DNA of 64,000 bases from Anodontia alba (GCA_964016985.1 OZ024823.1:135986112-136050111); one strand, 5' to 3'. Shown: positions 9,846 through 21,539, counted from the first letter of the stretch. Made by a program: numbers and translations. Notes: generated by a model from the letters alone, not told the origin.

Positions 9846-10194
9846 CAGTACCACAAGACCAAAAATTGGTGAAATTTCTGCACAAGCGTCTCTAGCTGCC
9901 CTATCACCTTTGGTAATCAAATCAAAACAAAAGGCTCTGCTAAAAACCATTAAATCACTCATCAAGCTACATCAAATGTCAACTTTCCCCCCAAATGTTT
10001 ACAATTTTATCCTGAGCTGTATATACTAGCTAGTATTTGCAATTTTTTAAAGACACTGCTCTCCATTGATTATAGAAAATGTTTTCCTAGTGTACAGATT
10101 TTGTAATTAACCCTGAAAGTGCCAATCACAACTGCAGCAGATGACAGTTTCTTATTAATTTATTTTATTTTTTTTATTTTTTTTTTTTTTTTTT

Positions 10195-11250
10195 AGCTCA
10201 CCTGAGCTATGCTCAGGATTAGCTATTGTGATCACCTTTCGTCCGTCGTCCGTCCGTCCGTGCATCCGTGCGTCCGTCCGTTAACATTTTCAAAGGACTT
10301 CTCCTCTGAAGCACTTGAGCCAATTTTGCTCAAATTTCATATGGAGCCTCCTTAGGTTGGAGGAACGAAAAATTGCTAAAATAGTCGCGGTCCATTGACC
10401 AAGATGGCCGCCATGCCCATATATGGTAAAAACCTTTAAAAATCTTCTTCTCCAGAACCGAGGATGCCTTGGGGCTGAATCTTTGCATAAGTCATCGGGA
10501 ACGGGAGGTCTACCAAAATTGCTAAAATAAAGGTCGTATATTGACATTTGACCTTTTTACGGCAAGGTCAATTTTGCTTCCCTACGCATTTGTATGGGAA
10601 ACCCCTTTAAAAATCTTCTTCTCCAAAACCGAGGATGCCTTGTGGCTGAATCTTTGCATATATCATCGGAAACGGGAGGTCTACCAAAGTTGCTAAAATA
10701 ATGGTCGTACATTGACATTTGACCTTTTTACGGTAAGGTCAATTTTGCTTCCTTGTGCATTTGTATGGGAAAAATGTTCAGAATTTCAAACGACTTCTCC
10801 TCTGGAGCCTCTGAGCCAATTTTGCTCAAATTTCATACGGAGCCTCCTTAGATTGGGGGTATGAAAGACTGCTAAAATGGTCGAGGCTTGTTGACCAAGA
10901 TGGCCGCCATGCCCATATATGGTAAAAACCTTTAAAAATCATCTTCTCCAGAACCGAGGATGCCTTGGGGCTGAATCTTTGCTTAAATCATCGGGGACGG
11001 GGGGTCTATCAAAATTGCTAGAATAAAGATTGTATATTGACATTTGACCTTTTTACGGTAAGGTCAAGTTTGCTTCCCTATGCATGTATAAAATCATGAT
11101 TCTTCAGAAACCACTTAGCCAATTTCCCCCAAATTTCGCATTGATCCTACTGTTGTGATGATAGGATTGGAAAAATGTTACATAACATCTGCATATCCGG
11201 AGTGGTTATGTCACTGAGGTGCGCGAGCCGTGGCCCGTGGCCCTCTTGTT
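10195..11250 (+). repeat. CACCTGAGC interspersed repeat, forward copy
   Basis: Starts AGCTCACCTGAGCTATGC, continues with a GTCCGTCCGTCC tract, then repeated internal units (TTGCTCAAATTTCATATGGA; CCAAGATGGCCGCCATGCCC; CTTCTTCTCCAGAACCGAGG; TTGACATTTGACCTTTTTAC) present at least twice. It ends GTGGCCCGTGGCCCTCTTG. This architecture is common in mollusc genomes. I do not know its transposition class. Confidence 0.8.
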
Positions 11251-11264
11251 TTTTGTTTTTTGTT

Positions 11265-12205
11265 TGTTTGTTTTTTTCACTCCTGTCCCCCATAATTTGT
11301 GAAAAGATTAGGGCCCAGGGCTTATTTGGTTCTGGAGAAGAAGATTTTTAAAGGTTTTTACCATATTATGGGCATGGCAGCCATTTTGATCAATGGACTA
11401 TGCCCATTTTAGCAATCTTTCATTCTCCAGTCCAAGGAGGCTCCGCATGAAATTTGAGCAACACTAGCCCAGAGGCTTCAGAGGAAAAATCATTTGAAAT
11501 TATTAACACTTTTTCCATACAAATGCATGGGGCCCATACAAATGCATACAGAAGCAAACTTGACCTCGCCGTAAAAAGGCCAAATGCCAATGTATGACAA
11601 TTATTTTAGCAACTTTGGCAGACCACCCGTTCCCGATGATATATGCAAAGATTCAGCCACAAGGCATCCTCGGTTTTGGAGAAGAAGATTTTTAAAGGTT
11701 TTTCCCATACAAATGCATAGGGAAGCAAACTTGACCTTACCGTAAAAAGGTCAAATGTCAATGTACGACCATTATTTTAGCAACTTTGGTAGACCCCCTG
11801 TCCTCAATGATTTAAGCAAAGATTCAGCCCCAAGGCATCCTAGGTTCTGGAGAAAAAGATTATTAAAGGTTTTTATCATATATGGGCATGGCAGCCATCT
11901 TGGTCAACGAACCGCGACCATTTTAGCAAACTTTCATACCCTCAACCTAAGGAGGCTTCATCTGAAATTTGAGCAAAACTGGCCCAGATGCTCCAGAGGA
12001 GAAGTCGTTTGAAATTCTGACCATTTTTCCCATACAAATGCATACAGAAGCAAAATTGGCCTTCCCGTAAAAAGGTCAAATGTCAATGTACGACATTATT
12101 TTAGCAACTTTGGTAGACCTCCCGTTTCCGTTGATATATGCAAAGATTCAGCCACAAGGCATCTTCGGTTTTGGAGAAGAAGATTTTTAAAGGTTTTTCC
12201 CATAC
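11265..12205 (-). repeat. CACCTGAGC interspersed repeat, reverse copy
   Basis: The same internal units appear in reverse complement (TTCTGGAGAAGAAGATTTTT; GGGCATGGCAGCCATTTTGA; TTTGAGCAACACTAGCCCAG), forming an inverted dimer with the forward copy. The 5' CACCTGAGC end is missing on this side. Confidence 0.8.
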
Positions 12206-12345
12206 AGAGAAAACTAAATCTTGACAGTTCATGTGAATTGTCTGCTTGGCAGATAATTCACATGAAATGTCAAGATTTGTTTTCTCTGAAAAAAATTTAG
12301 AATGTATTCTGCTACAAATTTTGCTTGGCACTTTAAGGGTTAATT

Positions 12346-13529
12346 AATTCCAATTTCTATTTATTGTGTTGCTTTTTTCACTTGTGATTTTGTATGATTT
12401 GGACCAAGTAAATGGAAAGGGAAAATGATATTAAAGTCAACACAATTTATTTTAATGGGTTTGGCAGCACATAATGACACCGATAATAATAATAATAATA
12501 ATAATAGTAATAAAGTTTTTTATCCTCATTATTATAACTGTATTTCATTTATTCATGCTGATATAAGAAAATAGCTGGGCAATGAAAACAATTTTTTTCA
12601 TACATGCGAACAGGGAAGGATCAGTACATACTCATTAGGACAATCTCTTTTTGTTGATATATTCTAGTCTCAACAGTTCTACAAGTGGACCAGTGTATGA
12701 CCCTGATCAGACTGTGCAGTAGCTCAAGGTGGTCGGGGCCTTGATTTCACATAATAATTCAAGATCATAGTCTCTGAGATCATAGTTCATTAGAATATTA
12801 GATATCAAGCTTCCTGTCTTGAAATAATATAAAATGTTGCATTTGGGAACAAAGAACACACAAAAGAATGAAAATCGGAGACTCGGTTTTATCAAGACAT
12901 TTTTCTTATTCAGCACTGTTGTTTGCGAGGTTGCATATGCCCCCCTCCCCCCCCCCCGCCCCCCCCCCCCCCCCCCGCCCACAAACACCTCATCCATCTC
13001 ACCCCCACCCCTGGCACCGGCTTAAGGGTGACACATTCCCTGATTTCAAGGTATTCCAAATTAAAGATATTGTTGTTACGACAATAGTGTAATGTTGAAA
13101 ATCGCATTCTATTAGTTTTTTTGTAACTCAATTCTTTCGTAGACAAACGGAGTGGAAATTGTAAGCGCTGATAGTTGAGCATAGTTTAAATGTTACATGC
13201 TGTAAAAGTCGTAGTAACTTATGTTGCTTTTTACAGCTAGTAAAAAGGCTATCCCACAATGCACTATTCTATGATGCAATTGGTTCTTTTTTTAAATTTT
13301 TCTCAGGACTTTAAATTTAATTTAAATCCCTACAGTTTTATCCCAGAATGCTAATCTTGATAAAAGTAGTAAATATTCTATTACTATTGAATAGTTAGAC
13401 TTTATATTTCAAGCTGTAATATTTTCAAATGGTGACAACTGTTTTATTAGATTTTAAAAACATTTGCAAAATACTAAAAATGCAAGATATGGATGTTGGA
13501 AAAAAGCTTACCAAGAAAAATAAATTTTG
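12346..13529. other. spacer with simple repeats
   Basis: Contains an (AAT)n array near 12484-12507, a D/F-like scrap (GACCCTGATCAGACTGTGC near 12700) and a C-rich tract at about 12942-12988. The C tract gives spurious proline- or glycine-rich reading frames. Otherwise unassigned. Confidence 0.5.
12942..12988. repeat. poly-C tract
   Basis: Nearly pure C with a few G. The proline-rich and glycine-rich open frames across it are low-complexity artefacts. Confidence 0.9.
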
Positions 13530-14140
13530 TCGGACATATTTGAAACTCATGAGTGGGCACAATATCTGATAGTATTTTTTTCAATTTCTTCAATACCACA
13601 TCTTTTTAGTATTTTCCAATAACGCTTTTGCCCTTTTTCACTGGCACCTGTATTACAATGCCTTCACCGGAGAAGAAGATTGCATACAAAACATTCTTGG
13701 CACTTAATGTGTGTTTAGCAATTACTGGTCTTTGCTGTTTTGGTGGCCCATATTTTATTGCTAACCTTCCTAATAGGTTCAAAATAATGAACTCAAGTTT
13801 CATTGCCAAAGACTACATTTGCAAATTTCTTTTCATCAAATTTTGGAAATATTTTGAGCATTTGTTTGGCTATTTTAACTCTCTGCTTCGTTTGACCGCC
13901 TGTCAAGAAATGAGGCACCCACCTAGCAGACAGCTTCTTAACATTCAAGATATTCTTTAGAATGTAGTGAACTCTTGATAGTGAGGTGCCAACGATTGGT
14001 GCTATATCACGTATTGTATACCTAGTATCTCTTTCAACAATTTCTTTTACATTTGATACAATTTCGTCACAAGATGCAGACTTTGGCCTTTCTAATTTGG
14101 GTGCATTTTCAATCAACCTTAACACCCCTCGTACATCCAC
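13530..14140 (-). pseudogene. mariner-type transposase pseudogene
   Basis: The minus-strand reading shows the helix-turn-helix region of mariner transposases (TIRDIAPIVGTSLSRVHYIL, then NVKKLSARWVPHFLTGGQTK and IFPKFDEKKFANVVF), followed by RPVIAKHTLSAKNVLYAIFF and IQVPVKKGKSVIGKY. Damage is visible. The first catalytic Asp of the GDETW motif is Asn and the Trp codon is TGA. A frameshift follows near 13741, and the codon after GKY is TAA. Similarity fades before the second catalytic motif (DNAPAH), so the DNA-cleavage domain is incomplete. The 5' side abuts a CACCTGAGC repeat. No terminal inverted repeats were found. Dead copy. Confidence 0.88.
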
Positions 14141-14142
14141 TT

Positions 14143-14625
14143 TTTAGTTCACCTGAGCACAAAGTGCTCGGTGTAAGCTATTGTGGTCAGTCAAAAACCG
14201 TCGTCCGTTGTCTGTCGTCCGTCATGCGGCATCAGCATTTTGTTTTAAAAGCTTACTCCTCCTACACTCGCCCCCCCCCCCCCACCCCACCCATCTGGTG
14301 ACTTGTAGATATAAAAAAATACCTAAAATTGTTCCAATCGGAAATCCAAGATGGCCTCCATGGCGGCCATTTGAAAATCTATTTTGCGCTTCTTCTCCTG
14401 AACTGAAAGGTTAACTGACTCGAAACTTGGTAGGAAGTGTTGGGGCAACTTGCAGATCAAAAACAGTTAAAATCGTTCCGATCGGAAATCCAAGAAGGCC
14501 TCCATGGCCACCATCTTTAAAATCTGTTTTGCGCCGTAATGCCAACTGACTCAAAGCTTGGTAGGAAGTATCTGGGTGACTTGTAGATCAAAAATAATTA
14601 AAATCGTTCCGATCGGAATCTGATT
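14143..14625 (+). repeat. CACCTGAGC interspersed repeat, diverged copy
   Basis: Starts TTTAGTTCACCTGAGCAC, then a GTCGTCCGTTGTCTGTCGTC tract, then repeated CCAATCGGAAATCCAAGATG and CTCCATGGCGGCCATTTG units. Same architecture as 10195-11250 but a different subfamily. Confidence 0.75.
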
Positions 14626-14785
14626 GTTCTGTTATGTATTTTCTATAACATTTTATACAAATAAAATACTGTTAAAACCAAAAATAGTGCTGGTTGCCTT
14701 TGGTGGGATCCTATGATCAGCGTGTACAGCAACATGGATGCATAGACTGATCTGAATCTCTGCTGTGAGACATGTCATAATATAC

Positions 14786-14997
14786 CACGCTTACCCTTAG
14801 TTTTTGGATAGACAAGCTTGAGCAAACAGTGTTGACCCAGATCAGACGCAGCATAATACGGCATCTGATCAAGGTTTACACTGTTTGCCACTCCAACAGT
14901 TTTAGACCCATCAACAGGTAGTAAAATGGACTTGTTATAATTTTAGGATATGTATGGTAAAGAGGTAAAAGTATCCAAATACTTGGGATAAATACGG
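14786..14997. mobile_element. D-family MITE copy 1
   Basis: Core GCAAACAGTGTTGACCCAGA with TTTACACTGTTTGCC. The right part (ACAGGTAGTAAAATGGACTT, then GTATCCAAATACTTGGGATA) matches the outer arm of other D copies. Confidence 0.75.
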
Positions 14998-15056
14998 TGG
15001 GCTCTCTCATGATATGTCAATATTGAATTTGCAATCATGTACAACAGTGCCGCTTA

Positions 15057-15066
15057 TTTTTTTTTT

Positions 15067-15103
<37 letters not shown>
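15057..15103. repeat. poly-T plus (ATT)n
   Basis: T run followed by about eight ATT units. Confidence 0.95.
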
Positions 15104-15274
15104 AAGAATGCTAAAAATAAAAGAAAGTAAGTTCTATGAACCCTGGGTAATTTTATTCTTCTCTGCTAATACCGCAAGTATACAATAAGTTAGTATAAAC
15201 CGAGTGTGTATTATAAAATAATTTATCTAGCACATTAGCAATTTAAAATGCAAGAAAACAATTACTGTTGGCAT

Positions 15275-15420
15275 GTCAGGGTTAAATTAATAAACTGTGA
15301 GGTCATTTCAGAATGCTGACTTTTTTTCCAAATTCTGGTCTTGAGGTACTGTCTGAATAAGAAAACATATTTTAAAATGTCGTCTGCTGAAAATTTACCC
15401 AGCATGCTGAGCTTTAATAT
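15275..15420. mobile_element. G-family right-half fragment
   Basis: Ends ATTTTAAAATGTCGTCTGCT then GAAAATTTACCCAGCATGCT, the right-hand end of G. Confidence 0.55.
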
Positions 15421-15969
15421 AAAGCCATTATTCCGCGTGCTAATAGACTGATTTCCCGCCGCAGAAAATATGACACTATTAAGGAAGCAAGCACTAAAAC
15501 CAGCCCAACCCACCTCAAACAAGTCAGTTTACTTTCAATAAACACAGTTAAATCCATGCTGAGAATTTTTACAAACATGTTTCCTTTTGCCGCTACTATA
15601 TGTCTCTGTCTATTCACAAAATAACAATTATTATTGTTAAAATTAATGCTTTTAAAAGTAAAACCATGAGACCTTAAGTACTATGTAAATGTTTATATTT
15701 TTACTTTTTGACAAGATTCGCCGTTGCCGACAAGCATATTAAATATCGAAACATAAATCTTTATTTAAGCTGATATAAGGTAAAGAGTCATAAAAAAGAA
15801 ACAGAAACCATGCGGGCTTATTTTGTTTATTTAAGTTCTCAACCAACAAAATTTTAGCCATGCGAAGAATACACTTTGTAAATTTTCCACCATTTTTTTT
15901 TTTTGCAGGAAAGACAACTTTTGTGACATTGTTTGCGGTTGTGAGCACCAAAGCACTTCTGAAAATAGA

Positions 15970-16042
15970 TCTACTCTAAAAGGAAAGAATTTGCTCCCAA
16001 AGGGAGCAAATTTAGGAGCAAATTCTTTCCTTTTAGAGTAGA
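15970..16042. mobile_element. C-family hairpin copy 1
   Basis: TCTACTCTAAAAGGAAAGAA with TTCTTTCCTTTTAGAGTAGA. The centre has an extra copy of the TTTGCTCC/GGAGCAAA tip, making a triple repeat. Confidence 0.85.
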
Positions 16043-16736
16043 CTCATTTTCAGGAGGGAGCCAAAGCAATTTTGATAGTTGTCTCTGTGGAATGTGTATT
16101 AGTCCCTCTTAAACGGTAAGCTGACACTGAAGGTCAAGGTTAACCTGATCATTCGTGCAGGCTGAGCAGGGACGTTTCTTGTTCTCTTATATTGTAGACT
16201 GTATCACCGGAGAGCAAATACCCTGATGAGACTTTCTAAACGGGCAGGAAGACTTTTTTTCTTCTACGAATCTGCAAATGCTAAACGACGCCTTTTAGCT
16301 TGGCACTTTTACTCATTATACATGCCGGTCAGTCCACATGACCATCAAACATCCTCGTTCCAGAGACGGTCTGGTTATATGTATATGTTGTGTATGTATA
16401 TGCTAAGCGACCTCTTTTCACTTGTTACGGTCCAATTTGTGAAGACAGCTTCTTTCCATAAAATTTAATAAGTTTCAAACTCAGCGATTTCATTACAGTG
16501 TTATGCAAAATTTGCCTCAGGAAGGGTGATTTCTAATAACTAAGTTTATTTCCAACAATCAGCCACCTTTGATCAAAGAGTCTTATTTCGATAAATATTT
16601 TATGCGCCTGATTTCATATAAAGATTAGCATTTTCAAAAGTGAACTTTACCCTCCGAGATATTGAGACGTTTCTCATTTAAATTAATATATCAGTTTCAT
16701 GCATGTATGCTCTCGCCTGTCTTGCTGACATGTATA

Positions 16737-16807
16737 GGAGAGAGAGAGACAGAGAGACAGAGAGAGAGAGAGAGATTCTTGCTCACATGTATACATGTAT
16801 ATGCACT

Positions 16808-16840
<33 letters not shown>
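16737..16840. repeat. two (GA)n microsatellites
   Basis: GA and GACA arrays at about 16737-16775 and 16810-16840. Open frames here are Arg-Glu low-complexity artefacts. Confidence 0.9.
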
Positions 16841-16843
<3 letters not shown>

Positions 16844-17008
16844 TATACCAAATTCCTACTCATATGTATTTTACCAAATTCCTACTCATCTGTACAAAAT
16901 TCACCAATCGTGATCCTTTTTTTATTTTGATTTATATTTATTTATTTATTTTATTTTATTTTATTATTTTTTTTTTTTTGACAAATATTGATGATAATAT
17001 GTCCTGCT

Positions 17009-17244
17009 CATCACGAAAACATACCGATATAATTCTGACCCCCTAAAACCCCTCTTTTATATAGTAAAACTGGGGTTTACAGGGGTATACATTATTTTTT
17101 TTATTTCTGCTCAGTAACATAACGAGTACCCACAATCTATGCTTTGAGCAATAATATGAAAAATATCAGAACTTTTTATCTGAAAATTTTCACTTTTTGG
17201 TGGTAAAAGTTTCAGTATATTTGAATAGGCGTGTTTTCGTAATG
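17009..17244 (-). mobile_element. A-family MITE copy 3, core deleted
   Basis: Both ends present (CATCACGAAAACATACC and GGCGTGTTTTCGTAATG). The left arm and tip of the central hairpin are missing: TCAGTAACAT joins directly to AACGAGTACCCACAATC. Confidence 0.85.
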
Positions 17245-17766
17245 TTTTGCCGAAAACAGCAGGATCTGACTGACAGTGCAAAGGAATCAAGTCACGAATC
17301 CCGAATGCCCTTTTAGATAATACATGCGCAGAAAGTTTATCTTCCGGGTACGGATGGTAGGTTAGTGGTCTTGTACCCTATAGGAAAAGGGGGCATGTTT
17401 ATATCCATTATGTTTCCGCACTGTTATTCGCTTTTTCTCTTCGTCCTGCTCTATTTCTCTGGGAGGCGACATATCATGACGGACTAGGTTTGAGCTACAC
17501 AAATAAACAACAGTGTCTTCCAGGTCAGGTGAGGACCATTGTAGACCGTCATGTGTCCATCGGTATGGTCAGCACTTTAAGAACCTTCCCAGAAACCATT
17601 TAAGGAGTCTGGATTATCTTGATAGATTTTTCGCCATTCTAGAATCTGGAATATGCTGTAAAGGGAGAAAACTTGTGATTCTGAAAGGGAGAATTTGGAA
17701 CAAAAACCGCAATTCTGAAATGAAGAAAATTTTGTGACATTCTATCTGCTGTCCTGTCTGAAAAGG

Positions 17767-17829
17767 GTCTACTCTAAAAGGAAAGAATTTGCTCCTATCG
17801 GGAGCAAATTATTTCCTTTTAGAGTAGAC
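17767..17829. mobile_element. C-family hairpin copy 2
   Basis: GTCTACTCTAAAAGGAAAG with CTTTTAGAGTAGAC around TTTGCTCCTATCGGGAGCAA. Flanks CTGTCTGAAAAGG and CTTTTCAGAAGG suggest a wider element of about 180 bp. A half copy lies near 18515-18535. Confidence 0.85.
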
Positions 17830-18700
17830 CTTTTTCTTTTTTTAGTGTATACCCTTTTCAGAAGGTAACAAGACAATTAGGACAGTGTTTCCTCCCTTGA
17901 AATTGTATCCATTCCCCTTAATTGTTCGACTACTTCTCTAATCAGAGACCTAAACCATTGCCTTACTACAGGAAAGAAACTTTGTGACATAATATAACTG
18001 TTTCATCTCTTTGATGAGGGAACATAAAAGGCATTAGTAATTTGCTATGGTCAAGTGTGCCTGACTAGGGGAAATCATACTTAGTTAATTGTGTGATTAA
18101 TATGTGATGCCACGCATTGCCGATTGTTATCTTTTGTTTTCTTTTGTTTTCGGTTAAGAAATGAATTTACAACATAGCGAGTATCTAGCTACAATTTAGC
18201 CTGAGTCTACACTGGTCTTGGTCATACCTTGGTACTAAATCTGTACCTGAGCCATTTCAATTCATTGTGTTTGGACTCACTCAGTTGGGCTTCTGGCAGA
18301 ACTATCTTAGAACATGTAAATGGTGTCATTCCTGCTTGCTATATTTGATCAGATTACACGAACATGCATATCTGTGCAAGCAGTGCCGATTCAGATAAAA
18401 CTGCACCTAAAAAGGACTATTTGATCACAGTAAGCTCTTAGGATCCCACGGATTTTGGGAAACAATTGTATACAGCCAAAACTTATTGGAAACAAAGGAA
18501 CAAGTGCTGCAACTTTCCTTTTAGAGTAGATCCCTTTGGTATCCAGGAAATCAAGCAGGAAGTGACATAATTTTTAGTGGCGCCATGGGAAAATTTATTA
18601 ATATTTTGGGTTAAGAAATACAATTAGATTATTATGAGCCATCGCTCATACATATATACAGATCACATATATATACAGTTGTGTTGGAGTAATGCTCAGA

Positions 18701-18983
18701 CATCACGACAACATGCCTATATAATATTGATCCCCTTAAACCCCACTTTTATATAGTAAAACTGGGGTTTACAGGGGTATACATTATTTTTCTAATTTCT
18801 GCTCAAAAACATAGATTTTGGGTACATGTTAGAACCGCATCGCCAAGGCGGTTCTAACGAGTATTCACAATCTATGTTATGAGCAGAAATATGAAAAAAA
18901 AAAAATAGTTTTTTATCAGAAAATTTTGAGTTTTATTTTAGGTAAAATTTTCTTTATATTTGAATAGGCGTGTTTTCGTAATG
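18701..18983 (-). mobile_element. A-family MITE copy 4
   Basis: CATCACGACAACATGCCTAT to GGCGTGTTTTCGTAATG with a full hairpin core. Directly abuts an E element. Confidence 0.9.
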
Positions 18984-18989
18984 AGAAAA

Positions 18990-19186
18990 TGAGTCGCAAA
19001 GTTAGAAAATGTACCATCTGAGATTTGTGTCCAACGAAGACTCAAATCAGCTTGCGATTTTTGCGCTGTCTGATAAGAGTCTTCATTATCCGCGTGAAGA
19101 AACTTTGCATCCTTGGCAATCAAAATGCATCCAGAGAAGATTTAGATCAGACTGTACGAATGTCCGAAGGTACGTTTTCTGACATT
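18990..19186. mobile_element. E-family MITE copy 2
   Basis: AAAATGTACCATCTGAGA, then GTCCAACGAAGACTCAAATC, then TTCATTATCCGCGTGAAGAA, then ATGTCCGAAGGTACG. Diverged. Confidence 0.65.
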
Positions 19187-19460
19187 GCCGCGCAAATGGT
19201 ACTCAAAGAGCTTATAAAATTAACGAGGCTTTAGTAGGCTTCCGTGTGAATTCAAGTAAATATTTGCATTTGTGCACATTTGTATTTTATAAGGTCTTGT
19301 ACTGAATGCGAAAAAAACAGAATTAATGGAATATCCTTTTAATATTTTTTCAACAAATACTTAAGTTGTCAAACATCCTACTCTTTGTAGTTGTTGTCCA
19401 TAAAATTGTTCAAACTTTCTCTTTTTTCCGTCAATCAAAGTAAATTATACATTAGCCGAA

Positions 19461-19664
19461 ACGTCAGAAATCGTACCTTTGGTCATGTGCGCCCAGTGAA
19501 GATTCTGATCAGACTGCGCGGATGCGCAGTCTGATCAGAATCTTCACTGGGCGCATTTTGGATAACCAAAAAGGCACTATTCGTTCATGCGGTCAACGAA
19601 CTTCCGATCAGGCTGATTTGAATCTTCGCTGGGCGCACATGGTCGAAGGCACGATTTCTGACGC
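19461..19664. mobile_element. E-family MITE copy 3
   Basis: Ends CGTCAGAAATCGTACCTTTG and GAAGGCACGATTTCTGACG. It has a near-perfect hairpin GCGCCCAGTGAAGATTCTGA with TCAGAATCTTCACTGGGCGC. Confidence 0.8.
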
Positions 19665-19719
19665 TACATTAAATGCGTTATAGTGATAAACTGAAAAGTT
19701 TAAGTACAGATGGTTCACT

Positions 19720-19724
19720 AAAAA

Positions 19725-19757
<33 letters not shown>
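19720..19757. repeat. poly-A tract
   Basis: About 35 A bases. No retroposon body recognised beside it. Confidence 0.9.
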
Positions 19758-19759
<2 letters not shown>

Positions 19760-20420
19760 GCTCCTTACTGTAAAATTTATAGCAATATCGTAGGTGGAAT
19801 CGAATAAAAATCAAACGATGTCAGTAACATAAATTACAGTTATAAGTAAATGTTTATGACAGTATTTTTCGCTAAAAGCAACTGCTCAAAAGATACTCTT
19901 TATTGTTGATAAAACTATATTTTCCTAAATACAACCGATAAGTATATAAACATGTTGAATATTTTGGGGGCACTGGTCGATTTATGGTTAATGCTTACCT
20001 GTGCAATATTGTACATAATTCTAAAATGCGGTTTGTTGAAAGAATTCATACTCGACAGACTTATCTAATTTAACTCGCTTTGACTGGTCGAGGGCAAATT
20101 CAAAACGGCATTTACAGTTTGATAAATCCACTGAGGAGGAATCCATCGCCAAAGTAAGAGCAACGGCTTCTTATAACAATAGGCTAAATACAAGCGAAAA
20201 TATTAACATCCGTCAATCTCAACACGTGAGTCGTCGGTCTTGCAAAGTCGAACTTCTAGTAAGCAACTGAAGGTGTCCGGACAAGTCTCTAGAAACTTTG
20301 CAGCGGTTTGTACTGTATTGAATGAATTCCAGCCAAGAAATGATGATGACTGCCTTTAACTCTTGCAGTCAAATACTTTTATAAACATTGTGGATTCAGA
20401 TGCGGTGGCTCATAGCGTCT
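19758..20420. other. spacer, nothing recognised
   Basis: No repeats shared within the window and no convincing frame. One of the few apparently unique stretches. Confidence 0.4.
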
Positions 20421-20422
20421 CA

Positions 20423-20702
20423 CATTACGAAAACGTGCCTATTCAAATATATTGAAAATTTCACCTCTGAAAACTTAAAGTTTTTCAGATAAAAATTCTG
20501 ATATTTTTCATATTACTGTTCAAAACATAGATTGTGGGTACTCGTTAGAACCGCCTTGGCGAGGCGGTTCTAACGAGTACCCACAATCTATGTTTTGAGC
20601 AGAAATATAAAAAAAATAATGTATACCCCTGTAAACCCCAGTTTTACTATATAAAAGTGGGGTTTAAGGGGGTCAAAATTATATAGGTATGTTTTCGTGA
20701 TG
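20423..20702 (+). mobile_element. A-family MITE copy 5
   Basis: CATTACGAAAACGTGCCTAT to GTATGTTTTCGTGATG. Intact hairpin core and AAACCCCAGTTTTAC module. Confidence 0.9.
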
Positions 20703-20835
20703 AGTTGGATCCACGCTGTTCGCCAAAAATGGATATGCTCAAAGTCACGGATTTATGTAAGATTCCCCTTCAGAAGCTCAGAGATGCAAAGGTGAAGTTT
20801 TTTGTTAAACTTCGGTACAGGGTACCGCAGGCTTA

Positions 20836-21282
20836 TACCATACTTACTCTAAATATTGGGACACCTTGACGCCTTACCATACTTGTCATAAAATTTAAGC
20901 ACATCCATTTTACTATCTGTTGATGTATCCCAAACAGTAGACTGGCTCCAGTCTCCAGTGACTAAATATTTCTCTCATAATCTTGTTTGATAATATACTA
21001 AAATAAAACAAAAAAAAAAAAAAAATATCACGACTATAAAGGCTGGTCACTAGACCAGCCTTTATAGTCATGCTATTACTTTAGTTTTATTATAGTGGAT
21101 TATTAAACAGATTATAAGAAAAAAAAAAATAGTCACTAGAGACTGGAGCCAGTCTACCCAAACAGCTGGACAAGTTGCAAACAGTGTCGACTCAGATCAG
21201 ACGCCGCGTTCTGCGGCGTCTGATCTGGATCTACTCTGTTTGCTCAGGCCTGTCTGCCCGAATACCTAGGTTACATACGGTA
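20836..21282. mobile_element. D-family MITE copy 2, with nested element
   Basis: Outer ends TACCATACTTACTCTAAATA and AATACCTAGGTTACATACGG. Core GCAAACAGTGTCGACTCAGA with GATCTGGATCTACTCTGTTT. Interrupted at 20938-21156 by an R element. Confidence 0.8.
20938..21156. mobile_element. R-type MITE with 9-bp duplication
   Basis: Inverted ends TAGACTGGCTCCAGTCTC and GAGACTGGAGCCAGTCTA. CCCAAACAG stands immediately outside both ends (20929-20937 and 21157-21165). A 9-bp duplication is the Mutator-like hallmark. The centre is a hairpin CGACTATAAAGGCTGGTC with ACCAGCCTTTATAGTC. No coding capacity. Confidence 0.8.
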
Positions 21283-21539
21283 ACGATATAAACCCACTGC
21301 GCTCTTCCAAAGACTGAAATTATCCCGAACACTTTGCACGGTAACAAATATACAATAATTATGAATACGTGTAAATCCAGTTTTGTCTGTTTCACAATTT
21401 ACTGCAGAACTTCTCAATTAAAATGCGATAATAATGCAGAAGGTGACAATCCGCACCCCAGGAGAGAGGTTCCAGGGCGATTATCTATACTTAGAAGTTC
21501 ACAAGTAATTATTATATAACATAATTTCAAGCCCATTAC

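Larger units (their letters stand above)
10105..12345. mobile_element. G'-family MITE split by a 2-kb insertion
   Basis: The left part (about 10105-10170) begins TTAACCCTGAAAGTGCCAA. The right part (about 12205-12345) ends CTTGGCACTTTAAGGGTTAA, its reverse complement. The inner hairpin TTCATGTGAATTGTC with ATAATTCACATGAAATGTC survives on the right. The roughly 2-kb inverted dimer of the CACCTGAGC repeat separates the two parts. Confidence 0.65.

Noticed and set aside
12707..13182. Proline-rich and glycine-rich frames
   Set aside because: They are translations of the poly-C tract and change with frame. No homology or codon pattern.
15970..16042. C-family hairpins as bacterial-type terminators
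   Set aside because: GC-poor stems repeated through a eukaryotic window as parts of mobile elements. No operons.
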